Part shown: positions 57,138 to 64,000 of the stretch, in pieces | Layout: every line of letters starts with the position of its first letter | How positions within the stretch are numbered: position 1 is the first letter of the stretch | Program-made: the position numbers and the translations under genes | Assembly (NCBI RefSeq): GCF_030410375.1 | Contig: NZ_JAUHHE010000013.1 | Coordinates: 1 to 64,000, forward strand | Length of the DNA stretch: 64,000 bases | Direction of reading: 5' to 3' | Origin: Zwartia vadi | GTDB lineage: Bacteria > Pseudomonadota > Gammaproteobacteria > Burkholderiales > Burkholderiaceae_B | The notes under the pieces: model-generated | The model's input: the letters and a program-made list of their open reading frames with translations, nothing else | What the model was told of the DNA's origin: nothing | The model's database searches: none

Positions 57138-58736
57138 TTAGACTTTACGCAAGGTATAGAACAAAGGCATTTGGGGCTGAAAATCTACCCATTCTTTACG
57201 AATAGCAGAAACAGGATACGTTGCACCCAAAGGAATGTAAGGAACATCCTCAAAGACCTGGATCTGCAATTCACGACAGATACGCTTTTGCTCCTCAAGG
57301 GATTTGGCGTCAAACCAATCCAATCGAAGCTGCTCAATGCGTTCACTTGTCGGCCAGCCAAACCATGCTTTCAGACCTGTGCCACGAATGGCCAGATGAC
57401 CTGCCGGATCAAGATTGTTGGGTCCAGTCGTCGCAGTGAAGGCGATATTCCACCCCCCCGCAGAGGGAGGCTCTTGGCTATTTCGCCGCTGCATCAGTGT
57501 GCCCCAATTCATCGCCTGCACATCTGTCTTGATACCGAGTTGCTTGAACAGGTCGGCGGTGACGAGGGCAGCCGTGTGAAATGCAGGGTAATCAACGGGG
57601 TCAAGGATCACAACCGTCTCGCCTTTGTAGCCCGCCTCTTTGATCATCGCTTTGGCTTTATTGAAATCGCGTTTGCCAAGTAGTTTTTCCATCCCGCCAT
57701 CACTACTCATGGGAGAGCCGGGCACGAACACGCCACACTTATCGCTCCAGAACTCAGGGAAGTCTGGACCATTCATCGCCATCATGTACTCAGTCTGATT
57801 CACGACTGACAGAATCGCCTGCCTCATCAATTTGTTGTTAAAAGGCGCATGCAAATGATTAAACCGCATCAACGATATAGAGGGCAGCGTACGTTTAATC
57901 AATGTGATGTTGCGATCCTTTTTAAGCACAGGCAAAAAGTCTGCATCGATATGCTCGACGCCGTCGACTTCGTTGTTGCGCAGCGCAGCGACTGCCGTCG
58001 CGCTATCAGGAATAATCTGCCATTTCACTTGTTCGATATAGACAATTTTTGGACCTGAAGTGAACTGTGGCTTGAGCTTGTTACTGCTTGGCACGTATCC
58101 GTCAAATTTTTGATAAACAGCTTGAGAACCCGACACCCATTGATCATGGACAAACCTGAAGGGTCCGGAACCATTCATGACTTTGACCTGCACATTATCA
58201 GGCGTGAGAGCTAACTTTTCAGGCATGATGCATGCCATGCTCCCTGTTGGACGCGCGATCGCATGCAAAATCAAAGGAAAGGGTTTGTTTAATTTGAACT
58301 GAAGGGTTTTATCGTCGAGTGCGGTCAGAGAATCCGTTGCGGCCATCAATGAACGGCCCATCAAGTCCTTTTTTGACCAACGATTCAAACTTGCGACGGC
58401 ATCCTGCGCGCGTACAGGAGATCCATCGTGAAACTTCAAACCATCTCTCAACTTAATTGTCCAGATCAAACCGGTGCTATCGACCTCATGGCCAGAAGCC
58501 ATTTGGGGATGTGGCTGGTATTGATCATCCAAGCCGTAAAGCGTGTCAAAGATAAGCTGAGAATGGATATTGGTGATAAAAACTGTGCTGAACATTGGAT
58601 CCAGAATCGTCAGATCCGCATGGGGCACCCATCGAAATAATTTTGCAGGCGCCGCGGCATGCGCTCTAAAGGCTGTGGGCAAAGTCAATGCTGCGGCAGT
58701 TGCTGAAGACGTCACCAAAAATTTTCTGCGATCCAT
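57138..58736 (-). CDS. ABC transporter substrate-binding protein (SBP family 5)
   Basis: A 532-residue DppA/OppA-type periplasmic binding protein. The N-terminus MDRRKFLVTSSATAAALTLP has the Tat motif and hydrophobic core. The family core follows: LDPMFSTVFITNIHSQLIFDTLYGLD, then GLIWTIKLRDGLKFHDGSPVRAQDAVASLNRW (near residue 90). It lies between the ATPase gene (25 bases) and the M81 gene in a five-gene operon. The ligand is probably a peptide or peptide-like molecule. Confidence 0.92.
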   Translation of the reverse strand: MDRRKFLVTSSATAAALTLPTAFRAHAAAPAKLFRWVPHADLTILDPMFSTVFITNIHSQLIFDTLYGLDDQYQPHPQMASGHEVDSTGLIWTIKLRDGLKFHDGSPVRAQDAVASLNRWSKKDLMGRSLMAATDSLTALDDKTLQFKLNKPFPLILHAIARPTGSMACIMPEKLALTPDNVQVKVMNGSGPFRFVHDQWVSGSQAVYQKFDGYVPSSNKLKPQFTSGPKIVYIEQVKWQIIPDSATAVAALRNNEVDGVEHIDADFLPVLKKDRNITLIKRTLPSISLMRFNHLHAPFNNKLMRQAILSVVNQTEYMMAMNGPDFPEFWSDKCGVFVPGSPMSSDGGMEKLLGKRDFNKAKAMIKEAGYKGETVVILDPVDYPAFHTAALVTADLFKQLGIKTDVQAMNWGTLMQRRNSQEPPSAGGWNIAFTATTGPNNLDPAGHLAIRGTGLKAWFGWPTSERIEQLRLDWFDAKSLEEQKRICRELQIQVFEDVPYIPLGATYPVSAIRKEWVDFQPQMPLFYTLRKV

Positions 58737-58760
58737 CTTGATTCTCCCAAAAGCTTTACT

Positions 58761-60656
58761 TCAATACATGCCGCCCACCTTATGCGTTGCGACAAAATGG
58801 CCCTCGCCCACCTGTACAAGTGGCACAACGAGGGGTTCATCACCCACGCCCCTCGCGGGACTGGGTATTTCTGAAACTTCGAGTTTGTGCTTGCGACGCG
58901 CCATAGGATCGGCAATCGGCACAGCCGCCATGAGTTTTTTAGTATAGGGATGCTGTGGGTTTTCGAAAATCGCGCTACGCGGCCCAATCTCGACAATCTG
59001 ACCGAGATACATCACCGCAACCCGGTGGCTGACCCTTTCTACAACAGCCATGTCATGCGAGATGAACAAATAAGCAATACCCAGATCGTCCTGCAGATCG
59101 ATTAACAAATTTACGATCTGGGCGCGTATCGAAACATCCAAGGCTGATACCGCCTCGTCCGCGATCAAAACTTTGGGATTAACCGACAATGCGCGTGCAA
59201 TACAAATGCGTTGTCGTTGTCCTCCCGAGAATTCATGTGGCCAGCGATTGACAGTCGACGGGTCCAAACCAACCCGCTCCATCAGCTCAGCCACTCGCTT
59301 GGCGGCCTCAGCTCCACTGGCTAAACCCTGAATGATCATCGGCTCGCCGATACACTCGCCCACCCTCATGCGTGGATTGAGTGAAGCAAAGGGATCCTGA
59401 AAAACAAATTGCATGTTCCGGCGCAGGCCACGCAGGGACCTCGCATTCGTCAAATCAACTGTGGCGCCCTCGAATATCACCTGACCGGCGGATACCCGCG
59501 TCAGTCCCATTAAAGATCGTCCTGTCGTGGTTTTGCCGCAGCCGGATTCACCGACAAGTGAAAGCGTCTCACCCTCGTGCAAATCAAAAGAGACTTGTTC
59601 AACCGCATGGACGCGTCGTTGCACACGAGAAAAAATTCCGCCGCGAATATCAAAACGCGTCACGAGCCCCCGGACACCGAGAATCACAGGGCTATCGTGC
59701 GTCCCATCCGCGAGACGGGCGGAATGCTTCATCACCCTGCCAGCGGATTGCCTTGCCTGATCCTGACTTTCTTGCAAAGGCAAATCAAAACGAGTGGGCT
59801 CGCTCACGCCGCGCATAGAGCCAAGTTTTGGCACAGCGGCCAAAAGTGTCTTTGTGTAGAGATGCTGTGGCGCGGCAAACAAACTGAAAACGTCGTTCTC
59901 TTCCACGACCTCCCCGCGTTTCATCACCATCACACGATCGGCGATCTCAGCGACGACACCCATGTCATGGGTGATGAAAATAACGCCCATGTCCATTTCT
60001 TTTTGTAGATCGGCAATTAATTGCAAAATCTGTGCCTGAATCGTGACATCCAAGGCTGTTGTGGGTTCATCAGCGATCAGTACCGAGGGTTTACAGGACA
60101 GTGCCATCGCAATCATGACGCGTTGCCGCATTCCGCCAGACAGCTCGTGTGGATAGCGATTCATCATTGCCGTTGCATCAGGAATACGGACTTGATCAAG
60201 AATCCGAATCGCTGCAGCAGTTGCTTGAGTCATGTCGCAGGATTGATGCAACAAAATGGCTTCAGTAATCTGTGAGCCCACTGTGAATACAGGATTCAAA
60301 GATGTCATGGGCTCCTGAAAAATCATGCTTAGGTCTGCCCCGCGCATACTGCGCATGACCTCTTCGGATGCGCGCCGCAAATCAATTGTTTCGCCTTGAG
60401 AACGGTGAAATTGCATTTCGCCGCTTGTAATGGTTCCGCCACCAAACTCTATCAAGCGCATCAAGGCAAGCGACGTGACAGACTTTCCGGAACCAGACTC
60501 TCCCACGATCGCGAGTGTTTCGCCACGATCCACATGCAAATCCAGCGATTTAACGGCCTGAACCTGCCCGGGTCCCGAACCAAATACAACCGATAGACCT
60601 TTAACGTCCAATACACGTCGCGCATGTCCCATCAATCTTTCCTGATTTCTGTTCAT
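58761..60656 (-). CDS. Oligopeptide-type ABC transporter, fused double ATPase
   Basis: A 631-residue fusion of two ATPase domains (DppD-like plus DppF-like, as in GsiA). Domain 1: Walker [16 protein letters not shown] (near residue 48), signature [15 protein letters not shown], Walker [13 protein letters not shown]. Domain 2: Walker [17 protein letters not shown] (near 365), signature [15 protein letters not shown], Walker [13 protein letters not shown], where the usual Pro is Val. The ATG at 60656 starts two bases after the permease stop; the codon at 60704 would overlap that gene. It powers import through the two downstream-encoded permeases. Confidence 0.94.
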   Translation of the reverse strand: MNRNQERLMGHARRVLDVKGLSVVFGSGPGQVQAVKSLDLHVDRGETLAIVGESGSGKSVTSLALMRLIEFGGGTITSGEMQFHRSQGETIDLRRASEEVMRSMRGADLSMIFQEPMTSLNPVFTVGSQITEAILLHQSCDMTQATAAAIRILDQVRIPDATAMMNRYPHELSGGMRQRVMIAMALSCKPSVLIADEPTTALDVTIQAQILQLIADLQKEMDMGVIFITHDMGVVAEIADRVMVMKRGEVVEENDVFSLFAAPQHLYTKTLLAAVPKLGSMRGVSEPTRFDLPLQESQDQARQSAGRVMKHSARLADGTHDSPVILGVRGLVTRFDIRGGIFSRVQRRVHAVEQVSFDLHEGETLSLVGESGCGKTTTGRSLMGLTRVSAGQVIFEGATVDLTNARSLRGLRRNMQFVFQDPFASLNPRMRVGECIGEPMIIQGLASGAEAAKRVAELMERVGLDPSTVNRWPHEFSGGQRQRICIARALSVNPKVLIADEAVSALDVSIRAQIVNLLIDLQDDLGIAYLFISHDMAVVERVSHRVAVMYLGQIVEIGPRSAIFENPQHPYTKKLMAAVPIADPMARRKHKLEVSEIPSPARGVGDEPLVVPLVQVGEGHFVATHKVGGMY

Positions 60657-60657
60657 A

Positions 60658-61491
60658 TCAGATTCTCTTTGCCATACGCGGATCGATTGCGTCACGCAAA
60701 CCATCTCCCAACATATTGATCGCGAGAATGGTGACTGATAAAAACAACGCGGGAAAGGCGATCATGTGCGGTTTGATCTGCCAAAGCGCGCGTCCCTCGG
60801 CCATGATGTTGCCCCACGAGGGAATCGATGGTGGCACGCCAGCACCGATAAAAGACAGACTGGCTTCAGCCAATATCGCCAAACCACAAATGTAAGTTGT
60901 CTGTACGGTTAGTGCAGCCACAGTATTGGGGAAAATATGCTTGAATACGACGCGCACAGGGGATGCGCCAGCAGCGATCGCTGCCTCGACATAAGGCTGC
61001 TCACGTAATGAAAGAGCGAGTCCCCTGACAAGACGCACGACCCGTGGAACCTCTGCAATGGTGATGGCGATAATGACGTTTTCCAGCGAAGCTCGCGTCA
61101 AAGCGATCAACGCAATCGCCAGCAAAATGGTCGGGATGGACATCAAGCCGTCCATGATGCGCATCACAATCGCGTCAATCCAGCGCACAAAACCTGAAGT
61201 CAGCCCGATGATGGTGCCGATCACTGCTGAAAGAATGGCGACAGTGAATCCTACGACAAGGGAAACACGCGCTCCGTAGACGACGCGCGCAAACACGTCA
61301 CGCCCTAGCAAGTCAGTACCAAACCAAAACCTTTCACTCGGCACGCGTGCGCGATGAATCGGAGAGAGCGCCATAGGATCTTTTGAAGCGATCCAGGGCG
61401 CAAAAATCGCCATGAGAATCAGCAACAAAACTAAAGTCCCGCCGACCGCAATCGTCGGATGACGCCGGAGAAATTTGAATGCTTGCGACAT
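60658..61491 (-). CDS. ABC transporter permease (DppC-like)
   Basis: A 277-residue inner-membrane permease of the DppC type. It has an N-terminal membrane segment ([20 protein letters not shown]), the [19 protein letters not shown] family segment (near residue 53) and about five further hydrophobic stretches. The EAA loop lies near residue 170 ([21 protein letters not shown]). Its ATG shares one base with the stop of the DppB-like gene (TGATG), showing translational coupling. Confidence 0.93.
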   Translation of the reverse strand: MSQAFKFLRRHPTIAVGGTLVLLLILMAIFAPWIASKDPMALSPIHRARVPSERFWFGTDLLGRDVFARVVYGARVSLVVGFTVAILSAVIGTIIGLTSGFVRWIDAIVMRIMDGLMSIPTILLAIALIALTRASLENVIIAITIAEVPRVVRLVRGLALSLREQPYVEAAIAAGASPVRVVFKHIFPNTVAALTVQTTYICGLAILAEASLSFIGAGVPPSIPSWGNIMAEGRALWQIKPHMIAFPALFLSVTILAINMLGDGLRDAIDPRMAKRI

Positions 61492-62432
61492 CAGTATTTA
61501 ATCCTCGGATCAAAAACGCGGTACAGCAAATCAATCAAAAGATTCACCAGCACGTACAGGAAACTGAAGAGCAAGATCACGCCCTGAATGATCGGATAGT
61601 CGCGCCTGAGAATGGCGTCAACCGTCAACCGACCCAGGCCGGGGATGGAAAAAACCGTCTCTGTGACGACCGCCCCGCTTATCAGCAACGCAACGCCACT
61701 GCCAATGACCGTTACAACTGGAATCGCTGCATTTTTCAGAGCATGTCTAAAAAGTATGTCCTGATTGCCCACACCTTTAGAGCGCGCGGTTCTGATGTAA
61801 TCCTGCGACAAGGTCTCGAGCAATGTTGCACGCGTGATGCGTGTGATGAGTGCCACGTAAACGCTGCTGAGCGCAAGAGTAGGCAGGATCAAGGTCTTGA
61901 TCGAGCTCCAAATCCCCTGGGAAAAAGGAACATAGCCCTGGACTGGCAACCAGCGCATTTCGATACCAAATCCCCAAGCCAGCATATACCCGACAACAAA
62001 AGTCGGAAGCGAAAAACTCAATACTGCCATCACCATGACGCCACGGTCATAACCGCTGTTGTGACGCCAAGCGGCCAAGGCGCCCAGAGGAATCGCAATC
62101 ATGACGGAGACACACAGTGTCATCACCATCAAGGTAAACGTAGGCGGCATGCGCTGCACAATCATCTGCGAAACAGGTACACCCGTAAACAGCGACGTAC
62201 CAAGATCGCCTTGCACAACATTGAGCAACCAGAGCGAAAAGCGGTAATAGAAAGGCTGATCGAGGCCGAGAGTCTGCCGAATGCGCGCGATGTCTTCGAG
62301 CGAGGCTTCTTCGCCAGCGAGAAATACGGCTGGATCACCAGGCGCCAAATCAAGCAAGCCGTAAACAAACAAAGCAACGACTAGCATGACGGGCAAGGTT
62401 AAGAGCAATCGGCGAATAGTGTAAGCAAACAT
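61491..62432 (-). CDS. ABC transporter permease (DppB-like)
   Basis: A 313-residue inner-membrane permease of the DppB type. It starts MFAYTIRRLLLTLPVMLVVALFVYGL and has the LAPGDPAVFLAGE segment near residue 30. The EAA loop is near 210-230 (YIRTARSKGVGNQDILFRHALKN). It is the first gene of the leftward operon DppB, DppC, double ATPase, binding protein, M81 protein. The promoter should lie in 62433-62513, but I see no strong match. Confidence 0.93.
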   Translation of the reverse strand: MFAYTIRRLLLTLPVMLVVALFVYGLLDLAPGDPAVFLAGEEASLEDIARIRQTLGLDQPFYYRFSLWLLNVVQGDLGTSLFTGVPVSQMIVQRMPPTFTLMVMTLCVSVMIAIPLGALAAWRHNSGYDRGVMVMAVLSFSLPTFVVGYMLAWGFGIEMRWLPVQGYVPFSQGIWSSIKTLILPTLALSSVYVALITRITRATLLETLSQDYIRTARSKGVGNQDILFRHALKNAAIPVVTVIGSGVALLISGAVVTETVFSIPGLGRLTVDAILRRDYPIIQGVILLFSFLYVLVNLLIDLLYRVFDPRIKY

Positions 62433-62513
62433 CTAGATCACACGCCCTGATAAACCTGAAGTTGTCCCGATGCTATCGGCTCAAACTCCTTGCGTCAACA
62501 GATTATTTTGTAC

Positions 62514-62542
62514 TTGGCAATAAGAGAACCCAGGCGTACATT
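62514..62542 (+). promoter_or_regulatory. Probable sigma70 promoter for the desulfhydrase gene
   Basis: TTGGCA (62514-62519, five of six) and TACATT (62537-62542, four of six) are separated by 17 bases in the divergent gap between the ABC operon and the gene starting at 62613. Confidence 0.5.
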
Positions 62543-62612
62543 GTGTTTGAATTTCAAGCCATCGAGCGAAAATCAACCGAATGAAAATCATTACACATCA
62601 CAGGAGTCATGC

Positions 62613-63629
62613 ATGGATTTAAGTCGCTTTGCACGCCGTCAGTACACAGTTGGTCCCTCTCCCATCGAATTTTTACCCAACTTCAGCAAAGCGCTGGGTG
62701 GACCAAAAGTATGGATCAAGCGTGACGATATGCTTGGGTTGGCACCCGGCGGCAACAAAACACGCAAACTCGAATTTTTGATGGGAGACGCTCTGGCGCA
62801 AGGCGCAGATACATTGATCACCTGTGGCGCGCCGCAGTCCAATCATTGCCGCATCACATTAGCTGCGGCTGTGAAAGAAGGTCTCAAGTGCCGGTTCGTC
62901 ATCGAAGAACGCGTGCCGGGCAGTTACGATCCACAAGCCAGCGGCAACAACTTTATGTTCAGATTGCTAGGCGTTGAAAGCATCACAGTGGTGCCGGGTG
63001 GCTCCAACATGGCGCAGGCAATGCAAGCTGTCGCCGAAGAGGCTCGCGCGCAGGGCCGCAAGCCTTACATCATCCCAGGCGGGGGCTCGAATGCCATTGG
63101 TGGCTTGGGCTATGTTGCATGTGCACAAGAAATTCAGCAACAACTATTCGAGATGGGTCAACCGATGAACGCGCTTGTGGTGGGCTCAGGCAGTTCAGGT
63201 ACACACGGGGGGCTTGTTGCAGGATTTTTAGGCAACAACATCAAGATTCCACTTGTAGGCATTGGCGTCAGTCGTGACCCTCAGGATCAAAATCCTCTGG
63301 TCCACAAGGAAGCCCAAGCCATCATGGATTTACTGGGTACAGGGATCACGGTTCCATCCGAGGCGGTGGTGTCTTTTGGAGACTGGTGGCGTCCCAAGTA
63401 CTCCATTCCAAACCCCGCGATGGTCGAAGCCGTGCAAATGCTGGCTCGCACAGAAGCTATTTTGCTCGATCCCGTCTACACAGGAAAAATCATGGCGGGC
63501 TTGATTGGACTGAGTCGCAAGGGATACTTTAAGTCCACCGACAATGTGCTGTTCTTACACACAGGAGGCGCAACCTCCTTGCACGCATATGAATCGGTGA
63601 TTCTGGGTAATCCTGCCGATGCGAAATAA
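62613..63629 (+). CDS. D-cysteine desulfhydrase / ACC deaminase-family PLP enzyme
   Basis: A 338-residue fold-type II PLP enzyme of the ACC deaminase/D-cysteine desulfhydrase group, which also includes L-cysteate sulfo-lyase (CuyA). The PLP Lys is in APGGNKTRKLEFLMGDAL (near residue 50). CGAPQSNHCRITLAAAV (near 70) and the phosphate-binding GSGSSGTHGGLVAGF (near 190) follow. The ATG at 62613 has AGGAG eight bases upstream; the frame is open to 62490 but with untypical sequence. Products could be pyruvate, ammonia and sulfide or sulfite. The group cannot be resolved by eye. A Bug gene follows 143 bases downstream. Confidence 0.85.
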   Translation: MDLSRFARRQYTVGPSPIEFLPNFSKALGGPKVWIKRDDMLGLAPGGNKTRKLEFLMGDALAQGADTLITCGAPQSNHCRITLAAAVKEGLKCRFVIEERVPGSYDPQASGNNFMFRLLGVESITVVPGGSNMAQAMQAVAEEARAQGRKPYIIPGGGSNAIGGLGYVACAQEIQQQLFEMGQPMNALVVGSGSSGTHGGLVAGFLGNNIKIPLVGIGVSRDPQDQNPLVHKEAQAIMDLLGTGITVPSEAVVSFGDWWRPKYSIPNPAMVEAVQMLARTEAILLDPVYTGKIMAGLIGLSRKGYFKSTDNVLFLHTGGATSLHAYESVILGNPADAK

Positions 63630-63701
63630 ATCGTCGATTGCTTGAAGTCGGCTACTTGAATTCGGGCCTTTAAAATCAAGAAAAGACTGAACAAAGATTG
63701 C

Positions 63702-63733
63702 GCCGATGATCGACGAGGTGTATCGTCATCGGC
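63702..63733 (+). promoter_or_regulatory. Inverted repeat upstream of the last Bug gene
   Basis: GCCGATGA (63702-63709) and TCATCGGC (63726-63733) form perfect 8-bp arms around 16 bases, with a few more possible pairs inside. It lies 39 bases before the Bug start at 63773 and has no T-tract, so an operator or leader hairpin fits better than a terminator. Confidence 0.35.
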
Positions 63734-63772
63734 ATCAATATTTACAACAACCCACATTTATAAGGTGGAGAC

Positions 63773-64000
63773 ATGAACATCCTCAAGGCAGGCATGATTG
63801 CCGTTGCGCTGGCGACGCTATCGATCGGCGCACAAGCCCAAAATTATCCAACCAAACCCATTCGCTGGGTCGTGCCCTACACGCCGGGCGGTTTCACTGA
63901 CAACGTGACGCGCATGGTCACGGCCAAAGTGCAAACTATTCTGGGTCAGCCAATCATTATTGAAAACAAGCCAGGTGCAAACTCCATCATTGGTGCAGAT
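63773..64000 (+). CDS. Bug-type (TTT) periplasmic solute-binding protein (partial, runs off the end)
   Basis: The first 76 codons of a sixth Bug receptor, cut by the window edge. The signal peptide is MNILKAGMIAVALATLSIGA, with cleavage near QAQ. The mature part starts NYPTKPIRWVVPYTPGGFTD and continues to ENKPGANSIIGAD, the normal family sequence. AGGTGGAG lies just before the ATG. It follows the desulfhydrase-family gene on the same strand. Confidence 0.92.
   Translation, partial: MNILKAGMIAVALATLSIGAQAQNYPTKPIRWVVPYTPGGFTDNVTRMVTAKVQTILGQPIIIENKPGANSIIGAD

Noticed and set aside
61479..62384. 301-codon plus-strand open frame opposite the DppB-like permease
   Set aside because: It is an antisense shadow of membrane-protein codons; its Arg/Gln/His-rich composition is unlike a real protein.

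Overview
The window looks like a chromosomal segment of a betaproteobacterium of the order Burkholderiales, most like the Alcaligenaceae (Bordetella and its relatives). The evidence is the order scpB-rluB-rimP-nusA-infB-rbfA-truB-typA, an RluB with long low-complexity ends, and six periplasmic 'Bug' solute receptors of the tripartite tricarboxylate (TTT) type in 64 kb. Base composition is moderate, about half G+C by eye. I cannot name a genus.

Layout. (1) 1-126: the end of an IS3/IS150-type insertion sequence. (2) 161-12006, minus strand: translation and RNA housekeeping. scpB and rluB overlap, and then come rimP-nusA-infB-rbfA-truB-typA. A hairpin plus T-tract terminator lies just before the rimP start and looks like an attenuator. 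(3) 12083-12159: initiator tRNA-fMet with its own promoter and terminator. (4) 12622-16440, minus: an acyl-CoA dehydrogenase fusion, an enoyl-CoA hydratase and a P-loop-less CobW-like protein, with a divergent nitroreductase at 16535. (5) 17249-25148: two divergent catabolic operons. The leftward one has Bug, LeuC-like, LeuD-like and isocitrate-lyase-family genes. The rightward one has CitE-like lyase, Bug, class III CoA-transferase and amidohydrolase genes. (6) 25170-27512: DAHP synthase and DNA polymerase IV. (7) 27631-31615: amidase, TauD/TfdA dioxygenase, Bug, CMD-family protein. (8) 31627-36229: TPR/OGT-like glycosyltransferase, a small basic protein, ArfB, a Lon-N-domain protein and an aspartate-type aminotransferase. 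(9) 36441-40006: Bug, MmgE/PrpD, aldo/keto reductase. (10) 40100-47817: a short cyanophycin-synthetase-like protein with a broken Mur-ligase P-loop, malate synthase G, an M20 peptidase and a D-aminoacylase-family protein. (11) 47847-55536: a three-subunit molybdenum hydroxylase operon that also encodes a Gly-Gly-tailed MoaD-like protein and a hydratase, then a Bug gene and a divergent CoA ligase. (12) 55582-62432, minus: an oligopeptide-type ABC transporter with an M81 (MlrC-like) protein. (13) 62613-64000: a D-cysteine desulfhydrase/ACC-deaminase-family enzyme and the start of a sixth Bug gene.

How it works together. From about 12.6 kb onward most of the DNA encodes small catabolic modules. 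Each pairs enzymes for an organic acid, amide or aromatic acid with a periplasmic receptor. The products (acyl-CoAs, pyruvate, glyoxylate) would enter central metabolism, where malate synthase G uses glyoxylate. Two absences stand out: no TctA/TctB-type membrane genes accompany the six Bug receptors, and I see no dedicated transcription factor anywhere in the window. No CRISPR array, prophage or rRNA was seen.
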